A program made the position numbers and the translations under genes. A stretch of 64,000 nucleotides of DNA. Source: Membranipora membranacea. Its lineage: Eukaryota > Bryozoa > Gymnolaemata > Cheilostomatida > Membraniporidae. Below are positions 13,401 to 23,128 of this stretch, piece after piece. The stretch spans positions 2,294,001 to 2,358,000 of the forward strand of contig OU612073.1 of NCBI GenBank assembly GCA_914767715.1, written 5' to 3'. The first letter of the stretch is position 1. Each line of letters starts with the position of its first letter. Under the pieces are notes generated by a model. It was not told where the DNA came from and searched no databases. It saw only the letters and a list, made by a program, of their open reading frames with translations.

Positions 13401-13571
13401 GCTAAAGAAACTTTCACTCAGCACTTTCTGAGGCTAATTGGTGCAAAATAACCCAACTGAAATGGCATAACATAAATAAGATTGTCAAACAATTTCATTC
13501 TTACCGACAGAAACTGACTGACCTTTAGCTGACAGAGGAGGATCATTTCTCTTTCTCTTTTTCCGATACAT
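4416..13571 (-). CDS. LRR-Roc-COR-caspase fusion protein, copy 1
   Basis: Predicted exons on the minus strand are 13571-13505, 12738-12480, 11783-11643, 11389-11249, 9416-7402, 7126-6957, 6632-6444, 6236-5999, 5854-5678, 5365-5259, 5036-4832 and 4498-4416. Their summed length is divisible by three (1263 aa). Order: basic N-terminus, unknown N-terminal exon, leucine-rich repeats, Roc GTPase (P-loop GNRMAGKTS, DFGG, THKD), COR, short linker, caspase p20 (GHG histidine, QACAG cysteine) and p10. LRRs usually bind ligands, Roc-COR is a GTP-regulated dimerisation module, and caspases cut after Asp, so a self-activating cytosolic sensor-protease is inferred. The start is uncertain. The first exon is 16 nt shorter than in copy 2 and stays open only in a frame giving a KKRKR patch, so upstream exons (candidates near 17.8 and 20.3 kb) may exist. 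The last exon is tentative. Confidence 0.8.
4832..5365 (-). CDS. Caspase p10 exons of copy 1
   Basis: Two exons (5365-5259 and 5036-4832) encode the small-subunit part. The first has FVAGRDDIGSPFLRAL followed by VITFYKYAHQHH, matching the caspase p10 start. The Arg in AGRDD sits where caspases have the p10 S1-pocket Arg, in the loop before the GS-W/F-aromatic motif. The second exon is an extension beyond a normal p10, with LYLEPGIDMR shared by all copies. The acceptor of the second exon is AAG here and TAG in copy 2. Confidence 0.8.
5678..5854 (-). CDS. Inter-subunit linker exon, copy 1
   Basis: A 177-nt exon begins with the last Gly/Asp of the p20 QACAG-D motif. It runs through an acidic, Asp-rich linker (DDQPEDSS) and ends in ADLFIMQSSFD, the strand that starts the second half of the caspase fold. 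The Asp residues in the linker are possible self-cleavage sites, which is inference. Confidence 0.75.
5999..6632 (-). CDS. Caspase p20 exons of copy 1
   Basis: Exon 6632-6444 encodes RGRALILSNKHEV, then WRKGADID, where the Arg matches the p20 S1-pocket Arg of caspases, and ends at KSYTSQ. Exon 6236-5999 encodes the histidine motif VLVITGHGAEGS and ends in KPKLIIIQACAG with the catalytic Cys. S1 arginines rather than acidic residues make this a true caspase-type, not a metacaspase-type, site. The second exon uses an AAG acceptor, as do the matching exons of copies 2 and 3. Confidence 0.88.
6957..7126 (-). CDS. Linker exon between COR and caspase, copy 1
   Basis: A 170-nt exon encodes FSLTDANKRKVRNY to IPKNM. 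No known domain is recognised. In copy 3 the matching protein stretch is split between two exons (58818-58720 and 58559-58381) with extra residues between, so the gene structure differs here. Confidence 0.7.
7402..9416 (-). CDS. Terminal LRRs, Roc GTPase and COR exon, copy 1
   Basis: A single 2015-nt exon, bounded by TTTCAG and GTAAGT, encodes about 672 residues. The first 75 are LRRs (LSNLETINIGGNSLTSLPP pattern). Roc follows with P-loop GNRMAGKTS, switch-2 DFGG, and THKD in place of the NKxD of Ras. Then comes the COR region with IPKLWELL, MHNVGRVLWF and a long helical part. A P-loop LRR GTPase with COR is the ROCO family signature. COR usually mediates dimerisation. The last 160 or so residues are identical in copy 2. 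Confidence 0.9.
9417..11248. other. Intron, no gene seen
   Basis: The largest intron of copy 1 holds short ORFs that do not resemble protein and a (TA)n stretch at 11150-11215 in two blocks. The same sequence is present in copy 2. Confidence 0.6.
11150..11215. repeat. (TA)n microsatellite
   Basis: Two TA runs separated by a short unique spacer, just 3' (on the minus strand) of the second LRR exon. The length differs in copy 2 (about 33042-33095). Confidence 0.9.
11249..11783 (-). CDS. Two LRR-module exons, copy 1
   Basis: Exons 11783-11643 and 11389-11249 are each exactly 141 nt (47 codons). Both start and end in phase 2 and encode two LRR units with the frame ISQLxKLxxLxLxxNPALRSVPDGLCELTEL. 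Equal length and symmetric phase mean that single exons can be gained or lost without a frameshift. They differ from each other mainly at the variable LRR positions. Confidence 0.9.
12480..12738 (-). CDS. N-terminal exon of unknown fold, copy 1
   Basis: A 259-nt exon (phase 1 in, phase 2 out) encodes KYRVWYRHSGEEEIERIP and ends in GTFEWQ. The middle (SITHLCISGLKSFPSWLP) looks like a degenerate LRR cap. It is conserved in copy 2 (34640-34382) and, frameshifted, in copy 3 (59535-59303). No named domain is recognised. It differs between copies 1 and 2 at many residues, more than the COR part does. Confidence 0.75.
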
Positions 13572-13597
13572 GATAGGTAACTTCCCAAACCTGTTTC
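13505..13597 (-). CDS. First predicted exon of copy 1 (divergent frame)
   Basis: The exon is bounded by CTATTATAG and GTAAGAA. Relative to copy 2 (36209-36101) it is 16 nt shorter. To join the next exon in frame it must be read so that it encodes MYRKKRKRNDPP, with ATG at 13571. In the frame used by copy 2 the message would hit a stop in the next exon. Entry from an upstream exon in phase 1 would also keep it open. Confidence 0.5.
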
Positions 13598-13599
13598 CT

Positions 13600-14174
13600 A
13601 TAATAGATTAAGTGAAAACATCTAGATCTGAATGTTATCAAACAGCTTACGCAGCAAATATATATTGTGATATTGTTTCATCAATCTGACAGGAAAGTCA
13701 TTGAATTACATACCTCCGTGGACCTGTTCTGTTTTCTCAGAGCAAATGGAAAATGAAAGAAGAACGTTGCGAGACTACTGTTTAAAGCCCTATGAGACAG
13801 AATGCAAACCATGCGTTCTACTATCTAGGGTACTAAATTGAGGTACATGTTATATTATCCATTATCTGAGTTTTAAACTGAAATCTCAGTGTCCGGAGAG
13901 AAGGAAACGTGAGCTCAGTCTTACTCGTTGATGTAATGGCTGAGATTTTTGTTGCCAAGGTTATAAAGGTTTTAAGAGGTTGGAATTTAGTTGGCAGTGC
14001 AATAAATGTTTATTGATTATAAGTAACAATCTGTTTACCCTCTCGATTAATAAACCGAATATAGTTACCAGGACTTTGTTTTTTTATCAATGTAAACAGC
14101 CAAAGCTGCCAGTTTTTTGAGCAATACGCAATAGCTGACGCAAGGTATTCAGTTATGGAATCATATCTACACAG
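13600..14174. other. Upstream flank of copy 1, no gene seen
   Basis: Non-coding. 13818-14163 matches 38160-38515 closely and 36485-36700 less closely, so this piece occurs three times in the window. Confidence 0.6.
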
Positions 14175-16985
14175 TGGTATGTGACATATTGTTGGTTATT
14201 TGTTAGGTCATCTCTATGATTATATAACTTAATTTACCTCAAGCGGTTTAACCTTGATAGATACCTGAAGGTCTGATGCACTAATCACCCTCCGCTGTAT
14301 CAGCAGACTGATTGATCTTCATTGCTACTCTAGTTCTGTTTTAAGCTTCCTCACATTTCCAACTGAACTCCACTATATTGAATGCTGCCATAAAGATTGA
14401 AAGATTTGACTGGTTTGCCTCACATATAATGCTGCTATAGCGCTGACAACATCCAGGTAAGCAATCGATTTTTTATAGAAGTTGTGAGCTTGACTGAGTC
14501 TGCTTGATGTGGGCTGTGTCTCTCCTTTGTCAGCAGTGAACGGTAATTTAATCTACATGATGCATTACAGCACAAAAACTCACTGCTTTACTAAAACTAA
14601 CTTATACAAGACAAACAATAGAGTAACAAACTAGAAAAGATGCGTATAAAGCCAGTATTATAGTAGTGCTTTGCTTACACAAAGGGAATATGATGCCTCG
14701 TTAAAGTGTTTAACTATAGAGCTTTCAGCTCTTAGCTCTTACTCTGCTCATAGCCCTTCAATACACCATATATACAGGACTACTTCCTTCATGATGACCT
14801 ACTTTTGAGTTATTTTACCCTGGCAGACATGTTATTGCTATAGGTGTGCGTTGTTGAAGAAAAATTAGATTTTGCTTGCATGACACGTCCGTTTATCTGA
14901 TCGGAGGTGGAAGAAATCATGAACAGGCAATCTAAAAGAAAATAAGAGGATACAGAATAATTAGAATCATGATAACCCGCTTGTTGAATATTTTTTACAC
15001 AAAAAATAAATATTACAACAAAGAGGCCATAAAGGACGGACATCAATACCAGTGAAAAGGCCTTGTATCAGACATCAAATATGATGTGAGCAGATTGAGA
15101 TATCAAACCTTCTTTTATTTGTCAATCAAAGATACACAGACACAAGTCAGTACTGCCTAAAATTTGTGATCCAGTATGGCTTGTGCTGCAGGTAGGGTGG
15201 GAGCGATGCACCACCCACACTCTTTTGTTTTATCAAAATCACCTGCTGATAATAAATGCTAGGCTCTGCTTATTACTTTATGTTGGTTAAAAAATCAGTT
15301 CAGTCACTAATCACATTCCGTTGAAGAATAGGCGGTGAAATAGTGGGTGCCTTTAGGGCGAGGCGGTGATTTCTGCACAGATTTGCTTTCAGTTTGTAGG
15401 CAGGTCGGAGCACACCTGGGGTCCAAAAAGTTTCAGTAGTCGGTGGACTGCATGTGAAATTCAAGACTTCCATGCTGAAGACCGGCGCTTTAACAACTGT
15501 GCTATATCTTCTTCCGCCTTCAGTTTACTGTAAAGTTAAAAAGACCGAAAAGATTAAAACTTGTATTGTTGCAGACACTTGGAGAGCCCACCTTTACTAG
15601 GGTTGACTCGGGTAGTTTAAAGAACTTGTGTCTCACTAAACGATACCGGTATTATACCCTACATGTCAAATATTCAGTCAAATGTCGTTGCTTTTAACTA
15701 TTTGTTATTTGTACACTTTTTAGAAGATTTCATCATATGCCGGGAGCCAGGTATTCTGAGTCAGGCCTGAGAACCAAGACACGTATTAAGCAATATTATC
15801 TACCTGTGTACAAGATGGATTATAGGGGAGGGTAACTCCAAATTGTAATCATTTAAGAAGTGAAGTGAGGAAGAGCAGCCTCATAACCCTGGCTAGTACT
15901 AGTAGTAGTAACTATGGGGAGTAACGCCTGGCTAGTAACAAATATTATCAGTGTGATGTAACGATGAGTTAGAGACTGAAGGTGAAAGACAAGGCTGCAT
16001 ACATAGAGGACTCTCTCATCACAATCAAAATCCAGTATTCAGTCACTAGAGGGTTTGTCACTAAATTCTGAAGGGGATACTGAGTCATAAACAAATTTGT
16101 AAAACTGGCACTCAGAGAAATAAGCATCCATCCGATTTAGGACTCAGACTGCAACGTTATCAAGCATTCAATTTGTTCCTTCCTGATTGATAGTGTAATG
16201 CCACAAATTTGCTTACTATTTGTCACTCACTTTGATTATTGTGTGAGAGCAGAGTCTGCTCGATGGATTCGATTTGATCACCTCATTGATATTGCTGGAT
16301 AAGAGGACTGCTATAATATTGAGTACATTAGGAGCACATCGTAGAGGTTTTACAGTACAGCTCCTGTAATATAAAACACATCTAGGCATACACAAATAGC
16401 TGAGTGCTCCTTTATTAGAATATCATGACAAAGTTTGATGGACTATGTTGGTTAAACAAGATGGGTTATGGTGACACTTTCATTTGAAAACTCAATTCCC
16501 TCGGAGCAGCCCTTGAGAAATACAACAGATTGATTATATAGATAATGAGCGATCACATATTCAACTTTTGATCGTAACATATATCTGAAGTGTTACGGGC
16601 AGCGCACAAGAAACTGTTGCGGCAATTTTAGGTCTGCATCATTTAAGGCAGGATAGCAAGAATTTCTTGGAACTCCAATGGATTGCACTGCCTTTTGTCA
16701 ATTTCTAGCCAGCAGATGTTTTATAGACATGACACCAAAATAGAAAGAGCACAGTTTCATCCCATATTGTCGCAGGGGGAGCGTTAACTCAGAGGTCTGG
16801 TAAAGTAAAATTTGGAGTAATCAACTCTCTGATCAGAGAGGTGATAACTCCTAAGTATAGTTGGTACTGAGACATTTAAATCTCATCTCTGCAGTAGTAT
16901 ATTATAGTATAGTCATGGTCAATCAAAGATACACAGACACAAATCAGTACTGCCTGAGTTATGTAATCCAGTAAGGCTTGTGCTG
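14175..16985. repeat. Duplicated upstream block (matches 60841-64000)
   Basis: Long near-identical match to the region upstream of copy 3: 14178 with 60843, 14807 with 61276, and 16917 with 63934. It links the upstream flanks of copies 1 and 3. The match is interrupted by indels and by the TIR element at 62735-63084, which is absent here. Confidence 0.9.
15283..15519 (-). mobile_element. tRNA-headed SINE-like insert
   Basis: On the minus strand the element begins at about 15519 with a tRNA-like head. It has a box A-like TAGCACAGTTGTTAAAGCG and a degenerate box B (TCTTGAATTTC), followed by about 160 bp of body. It is present in unit 1 and in the 61.6-63.9 kb unit (about 61765-62047) but missing from unit 2. 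That presence/absence pattern supports insertion, though precise deletion is possible. Confidence 0.55.
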
Positions 16986-17780
16986 CAGGTGAATGGGGGG
17001 GGGGGAGATGCACCACCCACAGTCTTAGGTTCTGTCAGAATCACTTGCTGATAATTGACGTTAGGCTCTGCTTATTTCATGAATTGCTTCAGTTTACTGT
17101 AAAGTTAAAAAAAGGCGGAAAATATTTAGATTTGGATTGTCACAGAGACTTGGATTGTTCTACTAAGGTTTTGCTCGGGTTGACTAAAGAACTAGTGTGC
17201 CACTAAATGGCCTTTACTTTATTCTACTGCTACACACCGATATTATACTCTGCATGGCCAATATTCGGTCAAATGTCGGTGCCATCCATGCATATCATTT
17301 ATTTAATCTACCGATAAAATAGAAAATCTGCATTGCGGATAACTATAGTAATTGTTGTATTAAATATTTCAGTCATTTTCAGCAGATTCTACATGACCTG
17401 GAGAGACATGTACTCTCAGTCTGGCCTGAGAGCCAGGACACGTATTGAGCATCATAATCTACCCGGGTACAAGATGGATTACAGGGAATGGTAACTCCAA
17501 ATTGAGATAATTTAAGAAGTGAAGCGGTGAACCCGTAACTCTAGCTAGTAGTAGTAACTATGGGGAGGAAAGCCTGACTAGACTAACATTATCAGGATAT
17601 ATTGGAGGACAAACAGACCCAAAAATCGGTTGAGATCATATGTACTTATACATCTTGATAGCCCTGAAGATAACAAATGAGTTATACTGATAGTCTGCCT
17701 AAGTATCTTTACATGATAATTATCATGAAGCTGATGAGAATTAGAAGATATAATCATTAATTGTAATGTTAACCTCTAAC

Positions 17781-17924
17781 CTGAGTGTGTTATACTGTGA
17801 GAAGATCGAGTTAAGGGAAGGTACAGTCTCTGTTTCTTCATATACAGAATTAGATAGACTTGGTTGCAGTTAATCATATCTGTATTATCTGATATATCAA
17901 TGGCTCCACCAGCTACACAGTCTA
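17781..17924 (-). CDS. Possible upstream exon of copy 1 or of an unknown gene
   Basis: A 144-nt stretch lies between CATGTCAG and GTTAGAGG, open in one frame (VDCVAGGAIDISDNTDMINC...). It ends in phase 1, the phase that would enter the copy 1 exon at 13597 in the open frame. No homology is recognised, and the donor is only moderate. Confidence 0.35.
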
Positions 17925-18049
17925 CTGACATGGAGAGAGAGAATGTAAAATAGTAATTCTCTAGAAACATGATATTATAATGTCTCTGTTACTATCATTT
18001 TTGGTTGGTGTAAGTGAAGTGTAGTGAAATAGGCATATAATTATTAATT

Positions 18050-20323
18050 AAGACTGATAGTAAAAGAGAATGACAAGTCTGCATGCATAGAGGACACTCT
18101 CGTCACAATCAAACAGTAACTAGTGGGTGATTTTTCTGAATTATGAAGGAGACACTGAATTAAAAACAGATTCGTTAAATTGCCGGAGAAACATGAGTCA
18201 ATGGTGACATACCAAATGACACTGGAAATGCCCTTATAGTGATCGCTTAGTATGAAGATATGGATCAATAAACGCTTTAATACAAATTGTAGCTTATCAT
18301 AAGAAGCACAATCAGTTATACTTTGGGTCAGTTTTTATCTGATTTTAGATTTGGCGCTGGCTGACAGACCTATAACTCAGGTGAGTTATCATAGAAATAT
18401 TAAAATTGGATGTCATACAGTATAATTGAAATGATGAACAAAGTAAAAAGGACCACCAGGAATAAGTCTTAGCGCTCAGACGGCTGTATAAACATAATAA
18501 CTAAACATGTTATCTTGTAGTCATTCTCTGAGTAAAGTAATTCCTGAGGCTAAGGGCTTTTGATCAGAGGTGTTTTCTTGAGCTTTATTTTAGCTGATAC
18601 AATATATAACTGTTAGTCTAACTTCTCAGACGGCTTCATTATCAAGCATTCAATACGTTCCTTCCTAATTGCTTACTATTTGTTACCCACTTTGAATATT
18701 GTGTGAGATCAGAGTGCGCTCAATGAATTTGATTTGATCACCTCACAGATCAAGTTAGATGAGGACTGCTTTAATGTTGATTTCATCAAGAGCACAGGAT
18801 AGAGGTACTACAGTACAACTCCTGTAATATGAAACACATCTTGTCATGCATGGATAGCTGAGTGCTCTGTATTAGAATGTCATAGGCAAGTTTGCTGGAT
18901 TACGTTAGCTAACCAAGCAAGATGTGTTATCTTGTGTTATAGTAACATGAAAACATAACCCCCTCCCCCCACGGGGAGCAGCCATTGAGAAAAACAACAG
19001 TGAGCTTATATAGATTATGAGCTATCACACATTTAACTTCTAATCCTGACATACATTCGAAGTGTGACTGCCTGCATGCAAAAAACTGTTGTGGCTATTT
19101 GTTTCTGCGTCATTTAAAGTAGGATAGCAAGAATTTCTTGGGATTCAAATGTTTCACATTGGCTTTTGTCAAATTCAGCAAATATTTTACATCAAGATAA
19201 AAGTTTCATTCTCATACTGTGGTCGGGGGATTCAGTAATTCAGGTGTTTGGAAAAAATAATTTAGGGTAATCAGCTTTCTGATGAGGGAGCTAATAACTC
19301 CTAAGTATAGTTCATTCTGTGACAGTTAAATCTCATCTATGTTTCCAAAACATTTTTATCATATAAGGACAAAAAATATGCTGATAACTCAAACACTGTT
19401 TACACAAACCCCTCCTCTGTCATGGTCTGGTTGTATATATTAGTCAAGATATATCGTGCTGAGCAAAGTTAACGGCATAATCTATAGTTAATGTCAGAGC
19501 ATCAGTCATGCTTGAATCTCATTTCATACCCTCTCTCACAGTGTGTACTATCTATGCTTCACCTTATTATGATTATGATTATTATTATGATCAGAGTTTA
19601 CGACATACATGAGTGTACAGTGTACTGTAAACATACTACACTAACACAAAGGTACAAGGATAGAAAGATATAGAGAGATCATTTATATCGGTACACGGCT
19701 TGTTGTTATATCGCTGATTCATTTATTGTCAGGGCTGAAGAGGGAAGATGAGGTTTTAGGGATGCCTGTATTCTTTTTTTTTTGGTATTTCCTATATTTG
19801 TTGCTAGCTGCTTTCGAACTATCTATCATATCTAAAAGTTCACTTACTAAACAGGCAAGAGAGCAAGGCTAGGCCGACCTAGTGTCCGACTTAATCAGCT
19901 GAAGTTTTAGTGAGTCTGCGGTATCTCAGTCAATCTTTCATCTCAAGCTTGATGATGTCATCAGTCTCTGGTATAACCGTATCTGGTTTTCAGCACTCAT
20001 CATTCACCTGACTTTAATAAGTAGATAAAACTATAAAACAGTCATCACCTACTTCATCTTAGAAGAAACAGGACAGAAGCCTGACTGACTGACATAGTAT
20101 CATATATATTATGTGTCTAGTAAGCGTTCCTGTTCTACTGCATGACTATGGAGTCGACTGAACTTAGGCTATCTTAGGTATTTGTCGATAATTAAAGAGC
20201 GGACAGTTCATAAATAACAATTAATTATTGCCATAATCAGATTGACATCCATTTGAATCTCACTTCAGTGATGGCGTGTGATAATATTCCGCTGACTGTT
20301 GTTCTGACATACTATGAGCTTAC
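18050..20323. other. Non-coding repeat-rich stretch
   Basis: The remainder of repeat unit 2, then AT-rich sequence. A short minus-strand open stretch near 19930-20000 lacks usable splice sites. No gene is supported. Confidence 0.5.
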
Positions 20324-20495
20324 CTGAGTGGATGGTTGGTTAGTAGACGGGCATCTGATGAGAATGTCTGATTAGTAGAGTCGGCGTCTGGTGATATTAT
20401 TCCTCTCACCATCTCATTATTAGTAGCTAAACATCTCTTTATGTCTGCGTAACACCTGTGGGTATTAGCAGCAGTCTTCATTTGAGGGTTCTGTT
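20324..20495 (-). CDS. Possible exon, unknown gene
   Basis: A 172-nt stretch lies between TTTTAACAG and GTAAGCT on the minus strand. It is open throughout (QNPQMKTAANTHRCYADIKR ... LLTNHPL), with phase 1 in and phase 2 out. Both splice sites are good. It could be a 5' exon of the copy 1 gene or of a separate gene. The protein is not recognised. Confidence 0.45.
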
Positions 20496-20499
20496 CTGT

Positions 20500-21293
20500 T
20501 AAAATAAAACAAAGCATGCCTTAACCTCCATAAACAAGAGTGCGAACCGTATATATATACACAGGACATTCTCATTTGTAGATAGGGATGAGTATATCGG
20601 GGACTGTATTTATTGGAACAAAACAGGTCTGAGAAAAACAACTACTGATATTTTCCCATCATCCACTGTTAAAGTACTTCATGGCTGCCACTGATGATGG
20701 GAGACATCATATCCTTTTCAAATGTTGATCAAAAGCTTCAGAGAGTGCGTAAGTTTAAAAGGATAATTACCATGTACCACTGAATATTACATACTTACTA
20801 ACTTGCTACGTGTAGATATATCACCATCTTCTTTGTACAAGCTATCAGCACTATGACAAAACCGTCTCTCCATTTAACATTCCAGTAGGTCAACACTGGG
20901 TCATAGGTCAGTACCCGCTGCCATCTTAACCAGCTACTGCGGATCCTACCAGGTGGTAGATTGTGCCTTAGCTTAGCTCAGCTGATGATGGAGCTATTTT
21001 GATAGAACTAAGTCCTGGAATGAGGAATCAAGCGATGCCCATAGTTGGTCTATGGGGAGTCAAGTAGTTGCTGATGTCAGTCGCGACTTCTCCATAGTGC
21101 ATGGTTCGGAATATTCCGAGTCTGCAAAACTCTCTCATTGTGGGTAGGTAATGTTTTCAACAAGAATATCATGTATTCTCAGAAGATTGGCATAGTTTGA
21201 AATAGAATATCAGACACCCTCAAAATTTACATCGTAATATGTAATGCCCACATCAGGGTATGCCTACAATAAAAATGCTTGCCTATACATAAT
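20500..21293. other. Spacer before the right duplication copy
   Basis: Unique sequence with no coding signal seen. The duplication junction is at about 21293/21294, where the sequence of window position 1 resumes. Confidence 0.55.
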
Positions 21294-22617
21294 ATATGTG
21301 TAGCCTGTTAATGAGTTGCTCATCAGGGGATACCACCTTCTACACAAACAATAAAACTTGTCATTCAATGCAGGGAGATTGAAGAGGAGAATTGGGCTTT
21401 TTAGAACATATCTACAATATGAGTAGAATCACTTTGATGTATTATGCACCAATAGTCCCTCTTCTGCATTTTTTTCATAAGGTACCAACTGCCCATACAG
21501 TTTTCAGTAAATGCATGAAGCCTACATCATTGATTGTCTCAAATAGCACTCTCAGTTCCCGGAGAATTTCATGGGATTGCATGAGAAACAATGACAGTTA
21601 TGTAACAGCTGGCTGACCAATTAGTCTTAATAGCTATATATTATGTTTGATTACTCATTGCTCGGGCTGGGGCTGGAAATAAATTTATTCTGTGATCTTG
21701 GAGTTTGCCAAAAACATCAAAAATCAATTAGTCTTTGGAATTGTGTATTGCAATGAGCTGTTGTTGGTTCCCTCTTCCACCTACAACCGAGCTACTAAAT
21801 CTCACCAAGGTAAACTCTTTAATTGTAGTTATACAAGCTGTTTTAAAAATTTATTACTTGCTTCTTTTGCAAGAAATTATTCAAACAGGAAATGATACTA
21901 AATGAACATACTTGAACCACCCTTTTCCTTTAGAAGAATCTCATTGGCCAATTCATTCATTTCAAGCACATGATTGGCTTTATACCAGTTTCCGGTTAGC
22001 CACTGTGGGGAATCCCAATTAACCAAAATATCTTGGAAGCTGAATTTCTCAACAGAACTCATCATCCCTCAGAAGTAGCATAGCCCTGTAGAAACAATAT
22101 CATTCTTTTAAAGTGTTTAACTAAGGAATAAGATACTTTTTGTTGGTGTTACTCTTTATTGGCTTCACTCCTTATACTCCTTATACTCCTTGGTTTATGA
22201 TACGACATGACTTCTCACTGGACTTCTCACTGTAGCCATTGTATGTGACAATTCTCACTGTAAAAAAATATGGTTGTTTTTACTTTTTTTACTTACACTC
22301 ACCCACTCTAGCTGAAATAAGCAAATAGTAGTGGATAAATAACATGATACATTATGGCACCGATCATGGATGTGAAAGGCCTCTTGGTCTTGCAAGCATA
22401 AACTAAGCCTGAATTTAACCCACAAGTCTACACCAAAACCTTGGTCTATGGCAATGTCTGACTGCCACCTCTAGCCACCTGAGACATGTCCCCTACATCA
22501 CCCGGCACACTTCTTACACCACTCATCTGCAGCAACAGTTTTTAGTGCCCATTCAGAAGAGCATAAAGTTTTGAATTTCAGCCAAGCCTTTCTACTGAGT
22601 CGCATCTTAGTCATAAT

Positions 22618-23128
22618 AGACAGTTTTCTGAGCTCTTATTTATGCCTCAATTTGGAGTTGTCCTCTCTCCAGTTTGGTACTTTTAACCCACGCCGCATAG
22701 GAAAAACCTGCTGAAAGAGGGTTATCTTGAAAACCGATTATGTTAGGATAAAAATGAGGTTTGATTCAGAATCTGCACCATTGAAAACCCTGGGAGACAG
22801 GGTTTCCAAATCATTGGAGGCTTGGAATGTTGATAAATTTTAATTTTAGTGACGAAACTCACGAAAAATTCTGCCAAATTGTTCGCAAAACAGGCAGAAA
22901 ATGACATAATTGACTATCCAAATACTAAAATAATTTCCCAAACTATGTCCATATGAGTTTTCAATGCTGCAGATTCTGAATCAAAAATAAATTTTTTCCT
23001 GTTATAAGCGGTCATCAAGATAACCCTCTTTTCAGCACGTTTTTCCTATGCAGCGTGGGTTAAAAGTACCAAACTGGAGAGAGGACAACTCCGAATTGAG
23101 GCCTAAATCAGAGCTCAGAAAACTGTCT
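22618..23128. mobile_element. 511-bp inverted-repeat (MITE-like) element
   Basis: The ends are AGACAGTTTTCTGAGC and its complement, with arms of about 150 bp. The matching site in copy 1 (about 1297-1305) is empty, and comparison gives a 2-bp AT duplication at the boundaries. There is no transposase ORF, so it is non-autonomous. A second, partial family member lies at about 45648-45780. Confidence 0.88.

Larger units (their letters stand above)
1..14163. repeat. Segmental duplication, left copy
   Basis: This block aligns nearly base for base with 21294-38515. Position 1 matches 21294, the Roc-COR exon at 7402 matches 29360, and 13818-14163 matches 38160-38515. Coding and most intronic sequence are retained, so the event is recent. 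Differences include small indels, one inverted-repeat element present only in the right copy (22618-23128), an exon-bearing stretch of about 690 bp present only in the right copy (35150-35845), and about 1.9 kb extra at 36210-38160. The start lies at or beyond the window edge. Confidence 0.93.
15119..19338. repeat. Two diverged tandem units of about 1.8 and 2.4 kb
   Basis: Unit 1 (15119-16917) and unit 2 (16918 to about 19338) begin with the same sequence (GTCAATCAAAGATACACAG) and stay collinear through 15730/17385, 16140/18640 and 16880/19330. Unit 2 lacks the SINE-like stretch of unit 1 (about 15283-15519) and carries about 470 extra bases (about 17600-18050) holding a possible exon. A third unit is at about 61590-63933 and a fourth starts at 63934. 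Confidence 0.85.
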
